Shown: piece by piece, positions 7,204 to 15,154 of the stretch
How the letters are laid out: every line of letters begins with the position of its first letter
Numbering within the stretch: position 1 is the first letter of the stretch
Source of the DNA: JBBDMW01 sp040878005
GTDB lineage: Bacteria; Chloroflexota; Dehalococcoidia; Lucifugimonadales; Lucifugimonadaceae
Assembly: GCA_040878005.1 (NCBI GenBank)
Contig: JBBDMW010000019.1
Coordinates: forward strand, 1-33,122
Direction of reading: 5' to 3'
Length of the DNA stretch: 33,122 bases
Position numbers and translations under genes: made by a program
Notes under the pieces: generated by a model
Seen by the model: only the letters and a program-made list of their open reading frames with translations
Database searches by the model: none
What the model was told of the DNA's origin: nothing

Positions 7204-8544
7204 ATGGGTAAGGGTGGGATTCCGGTGGCAGCGCTATCCGGCGCCATCGATCGAGCCGCCTCGCTCCATCCAGATAAGGAGCGAGAATTTCTCGAACGCT
7301 TTGCCACTGTGAAGCACCGCACAACCCGGACACCCAGAGTGCTCTTCCATCGTGGTGCTTTCTGGTTTGGCCCGGCCACCGGGGCTCATTTAAGCACACC
7401 GATCAAATTAGGATTTAATACGCTCAGACTCTCGGCATTGCAGGCAAAGAGCCTCCTACAGTTCACCATCGCGAGCGCGCCGCTGGCCGGACCCGATCCT
7501 GATCAGGTGGAACCTCGCGCCTACGGGCCGACACCTAGATCTGATGCTCGACGTTTTGGCCTATCGGTTGAAGGCCTGCAACCGGCGAGTTATGTGCCGG
7601 AAGCGGGCGCCACGCCGCGCCTTATAGTGCGCTACGACGAGAGTATAAGTATCCGGCTAGTCGAGCACTCTGTTCATGAGCGAGAGCCACTATACCCAGA
7701 GATGGCTGCCCTGGAGCCTGATGAAAACTGCATGCCGACGAAGTCCGTGGTCACTGTCACGGGCCAGCATGTGCAAGGAGTGAAGAGACCTGTCGTTCTC
7801 TTCAGCGATATCGCGGAGGAGGACAAGATGGCTGACCTGCGCGACTCTCTACTTCCACTCGTTTGCCACGAAATACGTACACCGTTAATGCATATCAAAG
7901 GATTTGCCGAGAGCCTGCTGCAGACTGACGTGCGATGGGATGAAGGGACCCAGTTAGACTTCCTGCGAGCCATTGATAAAGAGGCGGACCGGCTCAATAA
8001 CTTGATCGAGCACCTCTTGGCGATATCCCGCGCTAACCTGGGAGAACCCCACCTGAATCGGGACGTAATGTCTCCCTACGATCTGATTTTAAAAGGCATA
8101 TATGAAGCGCGTCCCTTTCTAAGCAAACACAAAGTTACCGTGCGCGTGCGTGACTCGCTTCCGTACGTTTATGTTGATGTGGACCGCATCATGCAGGTTC
8201 TGGTCAATTTGTTTGAGAATGCAGCCAAATACTCTCCATCATTTACGAAAATCACCGTGGATGCAGAAGGACAAGGCGGGTTTGTGCTTCTCTCTATCAC
8301 AGATGAGGGCAAAGGTGTATCGGCCAAGGATCGAACGAAGATATTCGACCTGTTTTTCCGTAGTGCACCGGATACGGTCAGTCATCCGCCGCAGCGGGTG
8401 TCCGGCAATGGCCTTGGATTGGCTGTGGCCAAGGCGGAAGTGGAGGCGCATGGCGGGCGGATCTGGGTGGAAAGTAGGGGTGGCAAGGGTTCCACATTCT
8501 ATTTCAGCCTTCCAGTGGCCCAAGATCTCGATAACAACTCCTAA
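7204..8544 (+). CDS. soluble sensor histidine kinase
   Basis: A 446-residue kinase. HisKA spans about 212-278 with the phospho-acceptor in LVCHEIRTPL (His222). HATPase_c follows with the N-box NLFENAAKYSP (335-345), the G1 box DEGKGV (367-372), the F-box FDLFFRS (381-387) and the G2 box GNGLGLAVAK (401-410). The first 200 residues contain no membrane helix and no PAS, GAF or HAMP signature I recognise, so the input is probably cytoplasmic and the domain undescribed to me. The segment VVLFSDIAEEDKMADLRDS (197-215) resembles the linker that follows a PAS domain, so a diverged PAS is possible. GGAGG is 5 bases before the ATG. It pairs with the response regulator 144 bases downstream. Confidence 0.93.
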   Translation: MGKGGIPVAALSGAIDRAASLHPDKEREFLERFATVKHRTTRTPRVLFHRGAFWFGPATGAHLSTPIKLGFNTLRLSALQAKSLLQFTIASAPLAGPDPDQVEPRAYGPTPRSDARRFGLSVEGLQPASYVPEAGATPRLIVRYDESISIRLVEHSVHEREPLYPEMAALEPDENCMPTKSVVTVTGQHVQGVKRPVVLFSDIAEEDKMADLRDSLLPLVCHEIRTPLMHIKGFAESLLQTDVRWDEGTQLDFLRAIDKEADRLNNLIEHLLAISRANLGEPHLNRDVMSPYDLILKGIYEARPFLSKHKVTVRVRDSLPYVYVDVDRIMQVLVNLFENAAKYSPSFTKITVDAEGQGGFVLLSITDEGKGVSAKDRTKIFDLFFRSAPDTVSHPPQRVSGNGLGLAVAKAEVEAHGGRIWVESRGGKGSTFYFSLPVAQDLDNNS

Positions 8545-8688
8545 AGTCCAGATAACGGAATGTTACTGCCACCCGGCAAAAGCAGCTGGTTACATTAAGG
8601 CGTTCTGAAGAATGGTTCGCTTCGGCGGCGTGTGACTTCCCTGGTGCACATGGTCAGTTTCAGATGAATGAAGAATGTGAGGTAACTG

Positions 8689-9411
8689 ATGACATCTGTC
8701 AACTCTCCACAAGTGCTTGTTGTTGATGACGAAGTTGAGACTTGCAAGTATCTAAGGATGAATCTCCAAGCCCGAGGCTACAAGACGCTGGTGGCCACGG
8801 ACGGAACTGAAGCACTCCAGCTATTCAACGAGCGCCGCTTTGAACTCATCCTACTGGATATAACGATGCCCGGCCCCGATGGCCTTCAAGTATGCGAACA
8901 CATACGTCGTGTTTCCGATGTACCAATAATCATACTGTCTGCACAGGGCCAAGAAGCAATCAAGGTTCGTGCGCTCAATTTAGGTGCTGATGATTACATG
9001 ACGAAGCCATTTGGCGTTAGAGAGTTTCTGGCAAGGGTAGGGGCTGCGATTCGTAGCCGAGGCCACCGCGGATCTGGATCTGTTGACGATCAGATTGAAG
9101 CAGGTGACTTGCAGATTGATCTAGCGACGCGTGAAGTGTCACGCGCGGGCAAGCCGGTGCGGCTAACTTCGACGGAGTTTCACTTGCTATCTCTGTTGAT
9201 GCGCAATGCAAATAAAATGCTGACTCACCGGTACATTATTCAAGCCGTTTGGGGCGAATCATACTCAGACGAACGTGAGTACCTCAGGGCATACATGTAC
9301 AGACTCCGTCGCAAGCTGGAACGTGATCCTAGTACTCCGTCCCACCTTCTCAGCATGCCGGGGATGGGCTACAAGTTTTCTACGGAGTCAACCGCATCTA
9401 ATACGGATTAA
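8689..9411 (+). CDS. OmpR/PhoB-family response regulator
   Basis: A 240-residue two-domain regulator. The receiver has the acidic pair DD (13-14), the phosphorylated Asp57 in LLDITMPG, the switch Ser84 and Lys106 in MTKPFG. The C-terminal winged helix shows LTSTEFHLLSLLMRN, a recognition region with YIIQAVWG, YLRAYMYRLRRKLE, and ends PGMGYKF, as in PhoB/KdpE-type DNA-binding domains. It is the evident partner of the preceding kinase and would bind direct repeats at its target promoters. GAGG sits 6 bases before the ATG. The targets are unknown; the adjoining exopolysaccharide operon is a reasonable candidate by position only. Confidence 0.95.
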   Translation: MTSVNSPQVLVVDDEVETCKYLRMNLQARGYKTLVATDGTEALQLFNERRFELILLDITMPGPDGLQVCEHIRRVSDVPIIILSAQGQEAIKVRALNLGADDYMTKPFGVREFLARVGAAIRSRGHRGSGSVDDQIEAGDLQIDLATREVSRAGKPVRLTSTEFHLLSLLMRNANKMLTHRYIIQAVWGESYSDEREYLRAYMYRLRRKLERDPSTPSHLLSMPGMGYKFSTESTASNTD

Positions 9412-9721
9412 AATTATCGGCAGGCATGCCGTTGCATCTCCGTTAGTCGCTGCCAGCCCCCGAGGCGTCATTTGCCTTTACCAAAGCTGAAGCCATCAGC
9501 ACTTTCCAGAACGCCGACATCACTGGCAAATTCGAATCAGCGAAATGCAAGTTGAAGTTGAAAACGAGTTGAGTTGCCACGTTAGCCCTTAACGTGGCAA
9601 CCCAACAACGCGGCACATAAAGCTGACCTTAATCGACCACTAACCCCCGGCACTTTCACTCCAGGCTGCGTTTATATGAAGGCTTCCCTTTTCTTCCTCC
9701 CCTGCCAGAATTAACAACCAG
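9412..9721. other. convergent intergenic region
   Basis: 310 bases between the response regulator and the deacetylase. It holds a short CGGCA/TGCCG hairpin just after the regulator stop (9418-9431) and the 12-bp hairpin at 9573-9601. I see no gene. Confidence 0.5.
9573..9601. terminator. perfect 12-bp hairpin between convergent operons
   Basis: GTTGCCACGTTA (9573-9584) and TAACGTGGCAAC (9590-9601) are exact reverse complements around a 5-base loop. It lies midway between the response regulator (plus) and the deacetylase (minus), which converge. No T-run follows on either strand, so it is not a textbook intrinsic terminator. A transcript-end hairpin used from both sides is the likeliest role. 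Confidence 0.55.
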
Positions 9722-10495
9722 TCAGCGCCTACGGGAAATGACCTTATCTCTGACACCGGCCGCAGCTTTCCGTAACCTGAAAGACCGCCCGGATAGATGG
9801 TGGCGCCAGCGAAGGCCGGTTCCATGGCATAGCACAGCATCAATTCGGCTAACGTTGTAGACGGTATGCTCCCGTTGCTCAATCCCACATGCTGCAACAT
9901 ATCCTGCGTCTGCCACTACGGACTGAATGGAGCTGTTTGAATTCCCATATGGATAGCAGAACAGGCGTACTTCAGTGCCCAAGACCTGTTCAAGAGCCGA
10001 CTTTGAGTCGACAATCTCCCGAAAAGCAGTGGCGGAGTCAAGAGTTGCCAGTAAGGGGTGAGTGCAGCTGTGGGATCCAAACGTTACACCAGAGGCCTGC
10101 ACTTCCCTGATCTCCTTGAATCCCATGAGTGGAGCAGAATCCACTTTGCCTCGATCCCATGAATTTATGCCACCCAGTTCATTGCTCACAAGGAAAACTG
10201 TGGCGGTAAATTCATATCGCTGTAAGACTGGAAGTGCATAGATGAAAAAATCAAGGTATCCATCATCAAAAGTCAAAGCAACGATGTTTTCATCAGTAGC
10301 CTCAGAATCTTCAGCCAATTTTATAGCATCTTCAATTGATGTTACCTTATAGCCTCTATTCTTCAAAAATCTGAGTTGTTCATCCAGCATTTTAACAGAC
10401 ATACAGAGAGAGTATGGATCTGAATTGCCCACAGACTCCACTACCCTGTGATACATGAGCGATGGGAACCACGCAAGGCTATTATTGGTAGCCAT
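9722..10495 (-). CDS. polysaccharide deacetylase (NodB domain)
   Basis: A 257-residue carbohydrate esterase 4 family protein. It shows MYHRV near the N-terminus, ALTFDDGYLD with the base and metal Asp pair (77-78), the zinc-binding HSCTH (His142 and His146), and CYPYGN as the third motif. These catalyse removal of N- or O-acetyl groups from surface glycans. There is no signal peptide, so it may act on lipid-linked units inside the cell or follow another export route. It is the last gene of the cluster, 600 bases from the polymerase gene, and has its own promoter (10536-10544). AAGGA lies 8 bases before the ATG. Its codons and upstream DNA are more AT-rich at the 5' half than the rest of the cluster. 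Confidence 0.92.
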   Translation of the reverse strand: MATNNSLAWFPSLMYHRVVESVGNSDPYSLCMSVKMLDEQLRFLKNRGYKVTSIEDAIKLAEDSEATDENIVALTFDDGYLDFFIYALPVLQRYEFTATVFLVSNELGGINSWDRGKVDSAPLMGFKEIREVQASGVTFGSHSCTHPLLATLDSATAFREIVDSKSALEQVLGTEVRLFCYPYGNSNSSIQSVVADAGYVAACGIEQREHTVYNVSRIDAVLCHGTGLRWRHHLSGRSFRLRKAAAGVRDKVISRRR

Positions 10496-10535
10496 TTATA
10501 AGTCCTTCTAAAGACCACTATAGACAATGATGAGT

Positions 10536-10544
10536 ATTATATCA
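10536..10544 (-). promoter_or_regulatory. extended -10 promoter for the deacetylase gene
   Basis: On the minus strand TGATATAAT (10544 to 10536) matches the extended -10 consensus TGnTATAAT exactly and lies about 40 bases before the deacetylase ATG. No good -35 hexamer is seen 17 bases upstream, which is usual for extended -10 promoters. It assumes a sigma-70-like factor. Confidence 0.5.
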
Positions 10545-10603
10545 ATCTGATGCAGGCACTATTTACATAACATCGGCTGCTGCTGGATCAGCAGTATGTG
10601 CCT

Positions 10604-10819
10604 TTAGAATTTGACCGAATACGGCAGCAAACGAGACGTGCCAACTAGTGGCGTCGGTAGTGCTGTCTCAATTGGATACGATTCTACACAAGGAACGCCC
10701 AGATTGAAATGGTAGATGGCGGTATGGCGATGCTTGCCGCAGCATTGCCGGTAACGTTTATGTAAGTATGAACATCGCGCACGTCCAAGCTCTCTTAGAA
10801 CGTATGAACTGCCAATCAC
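10604..10819 (-). CDS. hypothetical 71-residue protein with a strong ribosome site
   Basis: A GTG start at 10819 follows a perfect AGGAGG (10826-10831) with a 6-base spacer, the best ribosome site in this gap. The 71-residue product is basic and Cys/His/Tyr-rich in its first half (RCSYLHKRYRQCCGKHRH) and hydrophobic later, with no recognised domain. It lies in the same direction as the surrounding operon. It may be a small real protein or the remnant of a longer gene. Confidence 0.35.
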   Translation of the reverse strand: MIGSSYVLRELGRARCSYLHKRYRQCCGKHRHTAIYHFNLGVPCVESYPIETALPTPLVGTSRLLPYSVKF

Positions 10820-10879
10820 TGAATCCCTCCTGAGGTGCTACCGCTTGGTGCTTCGGATTCGGGTAAAATCAAGGAGGAG

Positions 10880-10993
10880 ATGTCGAACGCCTCGCGTCAG
10901 CCCCGACGTTATAAGAACCTTGGGGGCGTGTCTCGTCTGCTTTACTACGCCGGTGCTCATGGCGTGACCAAGACCATTGAACCCGCATTGTGA
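10880..10993 (+). CDS. very small frame against the operon (37 residues)
   Basis: An ATG preceded by AAGGAGG (10871-10877) opens a 37-codon frame rich in basic and small residues (RRYKNLGGVSRLLYYAGAHG). The spacing of 2 bases between the ribosome site and the ATG is too short to be convincing, and the strand is opposite to the cluster. Probably chance or the remnant of a longer gene. Confidence 0.2.
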   Translation: MSNASRQPRRYKNLGGVSRLLYYAGAHGVTKTIEPAL

Positions 10994-11098
10994 TGGCAAA
11001 GCGAGTCAGCACATAGGCTCCACAACGCTTGGAAGCCTGCGCAGCACTTTCGTTAACCAGCTAAAGCAGCAGTGTAGTTGGACTACCGTGGTATGTAG

Positions 11099-12784
11099 TT
11101 AGCGCTGCTTAAATCGTAATCGCAGGCCGCCGCTTGCGTTTCCGCCAGGCGCTTCATCAATGGCCGCTGCATAATCAAGTGCCGTTCCTTGGCCGGATGC
11201 GATGTTACGCGTTTTCGAGTAAGCGAGCGCCATCTTTGTAGACAAGCCCATAAACGCACCAACGAGGATGTTCAGTCGGAAGTCGGTAATCCCCATATCG
11301 ATAAGCCCCGCGGCAACCCAAGTGACGATCATTGCGATGCTGACGACTCCGGTCATCTTCAGGTAAGTGTCCTGCAACTGCCGGTTGGCAATAGCTTGCT
11401 GCAGAATGCTGCGCCCGACCATGAACCAGAAGGCGGCGAATCCAATGAACCCAACACGCAGCCAGATCCATAATATCGTGTTGTGCGGAATGTACGCCCA
11501 GAGAGAGAAAATCGAAGTTAGGTCAGGCATGGGAACGAACATCTCCAACTCTCTGCCGTAGCCCGCCCCCAGCACGGGGTTCTTTGCAATGTTCAGTCTT
11601 AAGTTTTCCCCTTCAAGGACTCGATACTCGTTGGAATTCGAGTCTCTTTCATCAGGCAAGTAGAGTGACGATATTGCTCTGGCTGGCTCTGCGATTAGAC
11701 CTTCATTCTGGCTGAACACCAGCACGTAGGTGGGCAGTACGAAAATACTGATGATTGCAAGATACGCCATCGGCCTACGTTTGGAGGGCAAAATGACGTA
11801 CGCCATCACCGCCACGACCACCATGGCCAGAAAGAATGCTAAAAATCCGGCGCGGCGCTGGTTGGCTAGAAATGCAAGAGCAACCGGGGCAAGGGCGAAT
11901 AGAGAAAATTTAAGTTGAGCTTTGTCGGCCTTGAACAGGAAGAGTAGAGCCGTAAACACAAAGAACATTGCGAACAGTAGGCTCTCTTCATGAGACAATA
12001 GGGAATTGGCTCGCGACGCAACCGTGACTTGAGACAGATCGCCTCCTAGCGTTACGATGAACCGCAGCGTGCCGATGATGCCTTTGAGTGCGATCGCCCC
12101 TAGGAAAATCCAGACCAAGCGCCGGACCTGTCCCTGGCTATCAACGAGGTTAAAAACCAGCAGGTACATCAACAGCGGATAAAATTGGCCTCTGACTTCC
12201 CAGATCGCTATGTTGAGGTCTCCTCCCTGACTGAGTCCTCTACCGAGCCCATAGACAACGAAAACTGCATACGCCGCCATCGCAGGAAACAGAGGCCCCA
12301 GATCCATGGGCTTCTGGCGTTTCCCTACTCTCTTGATGATCACGAGAACAATCGTCCCGATCATGATCAATTCAGCCGCGGTTATCGGTACGGGGATGCC
12401 CGTCTGATCTAATGGCTTGAAGAAGGGGATGCGGTCTGTAAATGAGTCCGGATATCCGAGTGAGTAGGCTTCGAGCGCTGTGGCTCCGGCCATCATCACG
12501 TAAACGCCCAGGATGGGGCGGCGCCACAAGAGTGGAAGTGTCACAAGTCCGGTGGCGAACAAGACTAGGCCCAAGGAGTTTGTGACGTTGAACCCCACTG
12601 CCAGGCCCAATACAACAGTAGAGAACATTACAGCCAAGGACACCAGGAGGCGCCGCAGCGGAGGAAACTTAGCCCAATAACCTATGGCTGGAGCCGACAG
12701 GCTAGATACCTCAGGAAGAAAGCTGGCGGCCGAGGTGTTGGCTGCAGGTATCAGATCAGGTCTTCTGTCGGCTGAATGGTGCAT
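11099..12784 (-). CDS. Wzy/O-antigen-ligase-like membrane polymerase
   Basis: A polytopic membrane protein of about 561 residues from the ATG at 12784. After a soluble N-terminus of some 30 residues there are about 10-12 hydrophobic helices. Family landmarks are LSHEESLLFAMFF in a mid-protein helix, LANQRRAGFLAFF, a large outer loop with GAGYGREL, and PHNTILWIWLRVGFIG, the HNxxL motif of the Wzy_C/O-antigen ligase domain. Such proteins join lipid-linked repeat units into polymer, or ligate polymer to an acceptor, on the outer face of the inner membrane. With Wzx and Wzz in the same cluster, polymerase is the natural reading. The frame is open to a TTG at 12913, but that would overlap a small membrane gene (12820-12966) in another frame; neither start has a clear ribosome site. 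Confidence 0.88.
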   Translation of the reverse strand: MHHSADRRPDLIPAANTSAASFLPEVSSLSAPAIGYWAKFPPLRRLLVSLAVMFSTVVLGLAVGFNVTNSLGLVLFATGLVTLPLLWRRPILGVYVMMAGATALEAYSLGYPDSFTDRIPFFKPLDQTGIPVPITAAELIMIGTIVLVIIKRVGKRQKPMDLGPLFPAMAAYAVFVVYGLGRGLSQGGDLNIAIWEVRGQFYPLLMYLLVFNLVDSQGQVRRLVWIFLGAIALKGIIGTLRFIVTLGGDLSQVTVASRANSLLSHEESLLFAMFFVFTALLFLFKADKAQLKFSLFALAPVALAFLANQRRAGFLAFFLAMVVVAVMAYVILPSKRRPMAYLAIISIFVLPTYVLVFSQNEGLIAEPARAISSLYLPDERDSNSNEYRVLEGENLRLNIAKNPVLGAGYGRELEMFVPMPDLTSIFSLWAYIPHNTILWIWLRVGFIGFAAFWFMVGRSILQQAIANRQLQDTYLKMTGVVSIAMIVTWVAAGLIDMGITDFRLNILVGAFMGLSTKMALAYSKTRNIASGQGTALDYAAAIDEAPGGNASGGLRLRFKQR

Positions 12785-12819
12785 GGCTGATGTGCCCGTA
12801 TTCTGGCGATCATCTTTCC

Positions 12820-12966
12820 CTAGCCTTGCCACAGGAGGAAAAACCATAGGGGAGCAAGGCCGGAAATCAGGAAAAGCAGCAGCCGTACTCGGACGCTGTA
12901 CCGCTCTGCCCAAATACCGATCATGAGCAAGAGCGTGAGCAGGGTCAAAGCAAATACAAACTCCAA
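12820..12966 (-). CDS. tiny two-helix membrane protein (48 residues)
   Basis: A minus-strand frame starts at a TTG 4 bases after the CpsD-like stop and encodes 48 residues with two clear hydrophobic segments, FVFALTLLTLLLMIGIWA and LLLFLISGLAPLWFFLLW, joined by a basic loop ERYSVRVR. This pattern is hard to get by chance and fits a small inner-membrane peptide. A second possible start is an ATG overlapping the CpsD stop (ATGA), which reads MKRWSLYLL then stops. A one-base shift would fuse it to the hydrophobic frame, so the real gene may start there and be frameshifted by sequencing or mutation. The role is unknown; its place between the CpsD-like and polymerase genes suggests a part in assembly. 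Confidence 0.5.
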   Translation of the reverse strand: MEFVFALTLLTLLLMIGIWAERYSVRVRLLLFLISGLAPLWFFLLWQG

Positions 12967-12970
12967 CGCT

Positions 12971-13804
12971 TCATCCGGTTATCAGGTTGGCCAACCACGT
13001 TGGCACGGAAGACGGCTTTCCCAGTTGGACTATGCCTAGAACATTCTCTTCACCCAACGACTCCAGCGATTCCTGGATCAGCGAGAGTGGAGTGATACCG
13101 GAACGCAAAATCATCAAACTGCCGTCCAACTGGTTGACGAGACGTTTGGTATACATACTGGAAATCACTGGGGGCAGGTCAACTACCGTGTACTGGAAGT
13201 TGAACCTTAGCGTGTCCAGTATGTAAGGCATCCGTCGCCTCAGGCGAATTGAGACGTCATCCAGAGTCGGATAAATGGGCGTCTGCGGCCATCCTGAGCC
13301 ACCCGGCACAAGCGTCATCCTACGGGAAGCTGAGCTTCTGAACGTCGCTTCGAGTTCACATTCGTCGCTAAGGTACTCCAAGAGCCCCGGCGTAGAGCCG
13401 GGGTAGACTTCGGAGGCGAGCGAAGGTTTCTCCAGGTCTATCTCAAGTAGAGCTACCTGATCTCCGGTCTCTCTCGCTATTGCAGATGAGAGCGCTATGG
13501 CCGAGGTTGTCCTGCCCTCACCACGGACAGCACTAGCAACACCAAGGGCCCACGGAGCTTTAAGTTGATCATAAGCCAGCAGGTTCACCGCCAGCTTATG
13601 CCACACCTGCTGCATCTGGTGCAGTGCCTTATGCTGGCTCTTGTCCAATCCGCTCAAGTATCCATTTGCCGACGCAGAACCCAACTGTGATTGAGGCGGC
13701 ATACGGCGGCGGACCGGAGGCTCGTGGCCGTTACGGTGCTCGAAGCGCTTATACGGAAGAGTCCTCCATCGAGATGCGACCTTGCTGATATTCACCGCGT
13801 CCAC
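12971..13804 (-). CDS. CpsD/BY-kinase-like P-loop ATPase with degenerate Walker A
   Basis: A 277-residue protein of the CpsD/CapB (bacterial tyrosine kinase, MinD-like) family. The P-loop region reads ASAVRGEGRTTSAIAL (90-105), Walker A' is ALLEIDLEKPSLA (118-130) and Walker B is TVVDLPP (206-212, Asp209). The canonical Walker A lysine (GEGKT/S) is replaced by Arg98, and the C-terminus ends WLANLITG with no tyrosine cluster. It therefore probably lacks normal autokinase activity and may act as a structural or regulatory partner of the Wzz protein, though arginine could retain weak nucleotide binding. The first 60 residues are basic and low-complexity. It starts at a GTG 13 bases inside the Wzz gene, as in split CpsC/CpsD systems. 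Confidence 0.85.
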   Translation of the reverse strand: MDAVNISKVASRWRTLPYKRFEHRNGHEPPVRRRMPPQSQLGSASANGYLSGLDKSQHKALHQMQQVWHKLAVNLLAYDQLKAPWALGVASAVRGEGRTTSAIALSSAIARETGDQVALLEIDLEKPSLASEVYPGSTPGLLEYLSDECELEATFRSSASRRMTLVPGGSGWPQTPIYPTLDDVSIRLRRRMPYILDTLRFNFQYTVVDLPPVISSMYTKRLVNQLDGSLMILRSGITPLSLIQESLESLGEENVLGIVQLGKPSSVPTWLANLITG

Positions 13805-14943
13805 TGCTCATCCAATGGGCGCCGGAAGCTACCCTGAGTGGAAGCAAATGTGTCGGTCAACGCTAGCCTGACCCAGTCCTTCCCACGCGTGCCGCGGCCT
13901 ATCTGGGGCACCTGTGCCACCAAAGGGACGGCAACAGCATCTTCAACGTCCTCGCGGGTACGTACCGTCCTGTCGACCCAAGTTAGTAGGACTATCGCCG
14001 AACCGCCTATCATGCCACCCAAGGTCACACCTACGATCAGGTTCATGACTAGCGCTTGGATACCGACGTGGGCGTTTTCCGGCACTACGGGCGGGTCCAC
14101 CACGGCAAAGCTGTCGTTTCGTCCATACACAGCGGCCTCGCCCGCGATCCTTACTTCTTCCAGTTTTCGGAGCGCAGTCTCGTAAAGCGTGTGCTCAAGC
14201 TGCCACGCGCTCCGGAGGCGGTCCAACTCGACAAGCTCCGTAGCGGGACGCGTCTGCCCCAGCATCGGTTCCGGGTACAGTTCCAGAAAGCTCCATTCAG
14301 CACCTGCCGCCCTATCAAGCCGCTCCTTCTGCAACTCCACTTGGCGGGTGTAGAACTCGACCTCCATCTGGCTATCTGCCACTTGCCTGTCGGTCGCCTT
14401 TTCGTTGTAATAGGCCAACGTCTCTTCGAGCAGGCGTGCGCCTAATGCGGGTTCTTTACCCACATATCTCGCTCGCAAAAGATTATTGCCTTCTGCAGAT
14501 ACAGATATCTGCCTCTCCATCATATTCATCGCTTGATTGCTCGCTTCGTCTGGAGATACGGGCATCACCACTCCCAAAGCCCGGGCAATGCTCCGCACTA
14601 TAGGAACTTGAGCAACCTGCTCTCCCAGCTTTGAGGGTACGGGCCAGTTACCATTTTCGATTGCTGCAGCCATGCCTGAACGGTTTATCACCTCCATACG
14701 GAACGCCTTAGTGGCAAACCACTCATTAAGCGACGCTCCTTCCACAGTACTGGGAGTGCTGCGGGTAGGTGAGGACATGGTCAGTGTCTCTAGGAACCTG
14801 TTCTGATCCACCCAGATAATAGCTTCCACTTCGTATTCTTTGCCGGTGTACAAGGCCACTATCAACGCTAGCGCGGGTACGGCTATCAGCGGAATAAGTA
14901 CGAGTTCTTTGAAGCGGAAGAGAGTCTGTGCATATCGCCTCAA
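13792..14943 (-). CDS. Wzz/CpsC-type chain-length determinant
   Basis: A 383-residue polysaccharide co-polymerase. The N-terminal helix LVLIPLIAVPALALIVALY (about 14-32) precedes a long periplasmic section with helical, charged stretches (185-270). Then come the proline-rich VVDPPVVPENAHV (281-293) and the second helix, about 297-321. The cytoplasmic tail VDRTVRTREDVEDAV with VPLVAQVP is the classic link to a BY-kinase. It sets polymer length with Wzy and Wzx and should contact the CpsD-like protein encoded immediately downstream. Start is a TTG with AGGAG 8 bases upstream, and it overlaps the stop of a small upstream frame (TTGA). The kinase domain is a separate gene, unlike the fused Wzc of proteobacteria. 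Confidence 0.9.
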   Translation of the reverse strand: MRRYAQTLFRFKELVLIPLIAVPALALIVALYTGKEYEVEAIIWVDQNRFLETLTMSSPTRSTPSTVEGASLNEWFATKAFRMEVINRSGMAAAIENGNWPVPSKLGEQVAQVPIVRSIARALGVVMPVSPDEASNQAMNMMERQISVSAEGNNLLRARYVGKEPALGARLLEETLAYYNEKATDRQVADSQMEVEFYTRQVELQKERLDRAAGAEWSFLELYPEPMLGQTRPATELVELDRLRSAWQLEHTLYETALRKLEEVRIAGEAAVYGRNDSFAVVDPPVVPENAHVGIQALVMNLIVGVTLGGMIGGSAIVLLTWVDRTVRTREDVEDAVAVPLVAQVPQIGRGTRGKDWVRLALTDTFASTQGSFRRPLDEQWTR

Positions 14944-15062
14944 GTTGAATACTCCTGCTTACGTTCCTGTAGATGCCGGCAGAGCTTCTCCACTTCCAGT
15001 TGAGTGGCTGCGTGACAATCCGCAATAACATCCCCGGCTCTCAGTGGAAGAGCCTTCAGCAT
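14940..15062 (-). CDS. small hypothetical protein coupled to the Wzz gene (40 residues)
   Basis: An ATG at 15062, with AAGG 8 bases upstream, opens a 40-codon frame whose TGA stop overlaps the TTG start of the Wzz gene (TTGA). The product has an amphipathic helical second half (QLEVEKLCRHLQERKQEY) and two cysteines. The same strand, the coupled junction and the protein-like composition support it as real; its small size and the lack of a known family keep it uncertain. It may encode a small regulator of chain length or serve mainly to couple Wzz translation. Confidence 0.42.
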   Translation of the reverse strand: MLKALPLRAGDVIADCHAATQLEVEKLCRHLQERKQEYST

Positions 15063-15154
15063 TAGATCTGCCTTGTCTCCACGTGCACCAATTAGTCATC
15101 CATTTAGGCTCGCCATTCTTCAGAAAGGTTTAGTCGCTATTCATCCTGCGCTGG

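Larger units (their letters stand above)
10496..11098. other. 600-base gap before the deacetylase
   Basis: The only break of this size inside the minus-strand cluster. It contains the deacetylase promoter, a small CTGCTG/CAGCAG hairpin (10580-10594), and two small frames described separately (10604-10819 minus, 10880-10993 plus). The split suggests the deacetylase is transcribed apart from the rest of the cluster or was added later. Confidence 0.45.
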
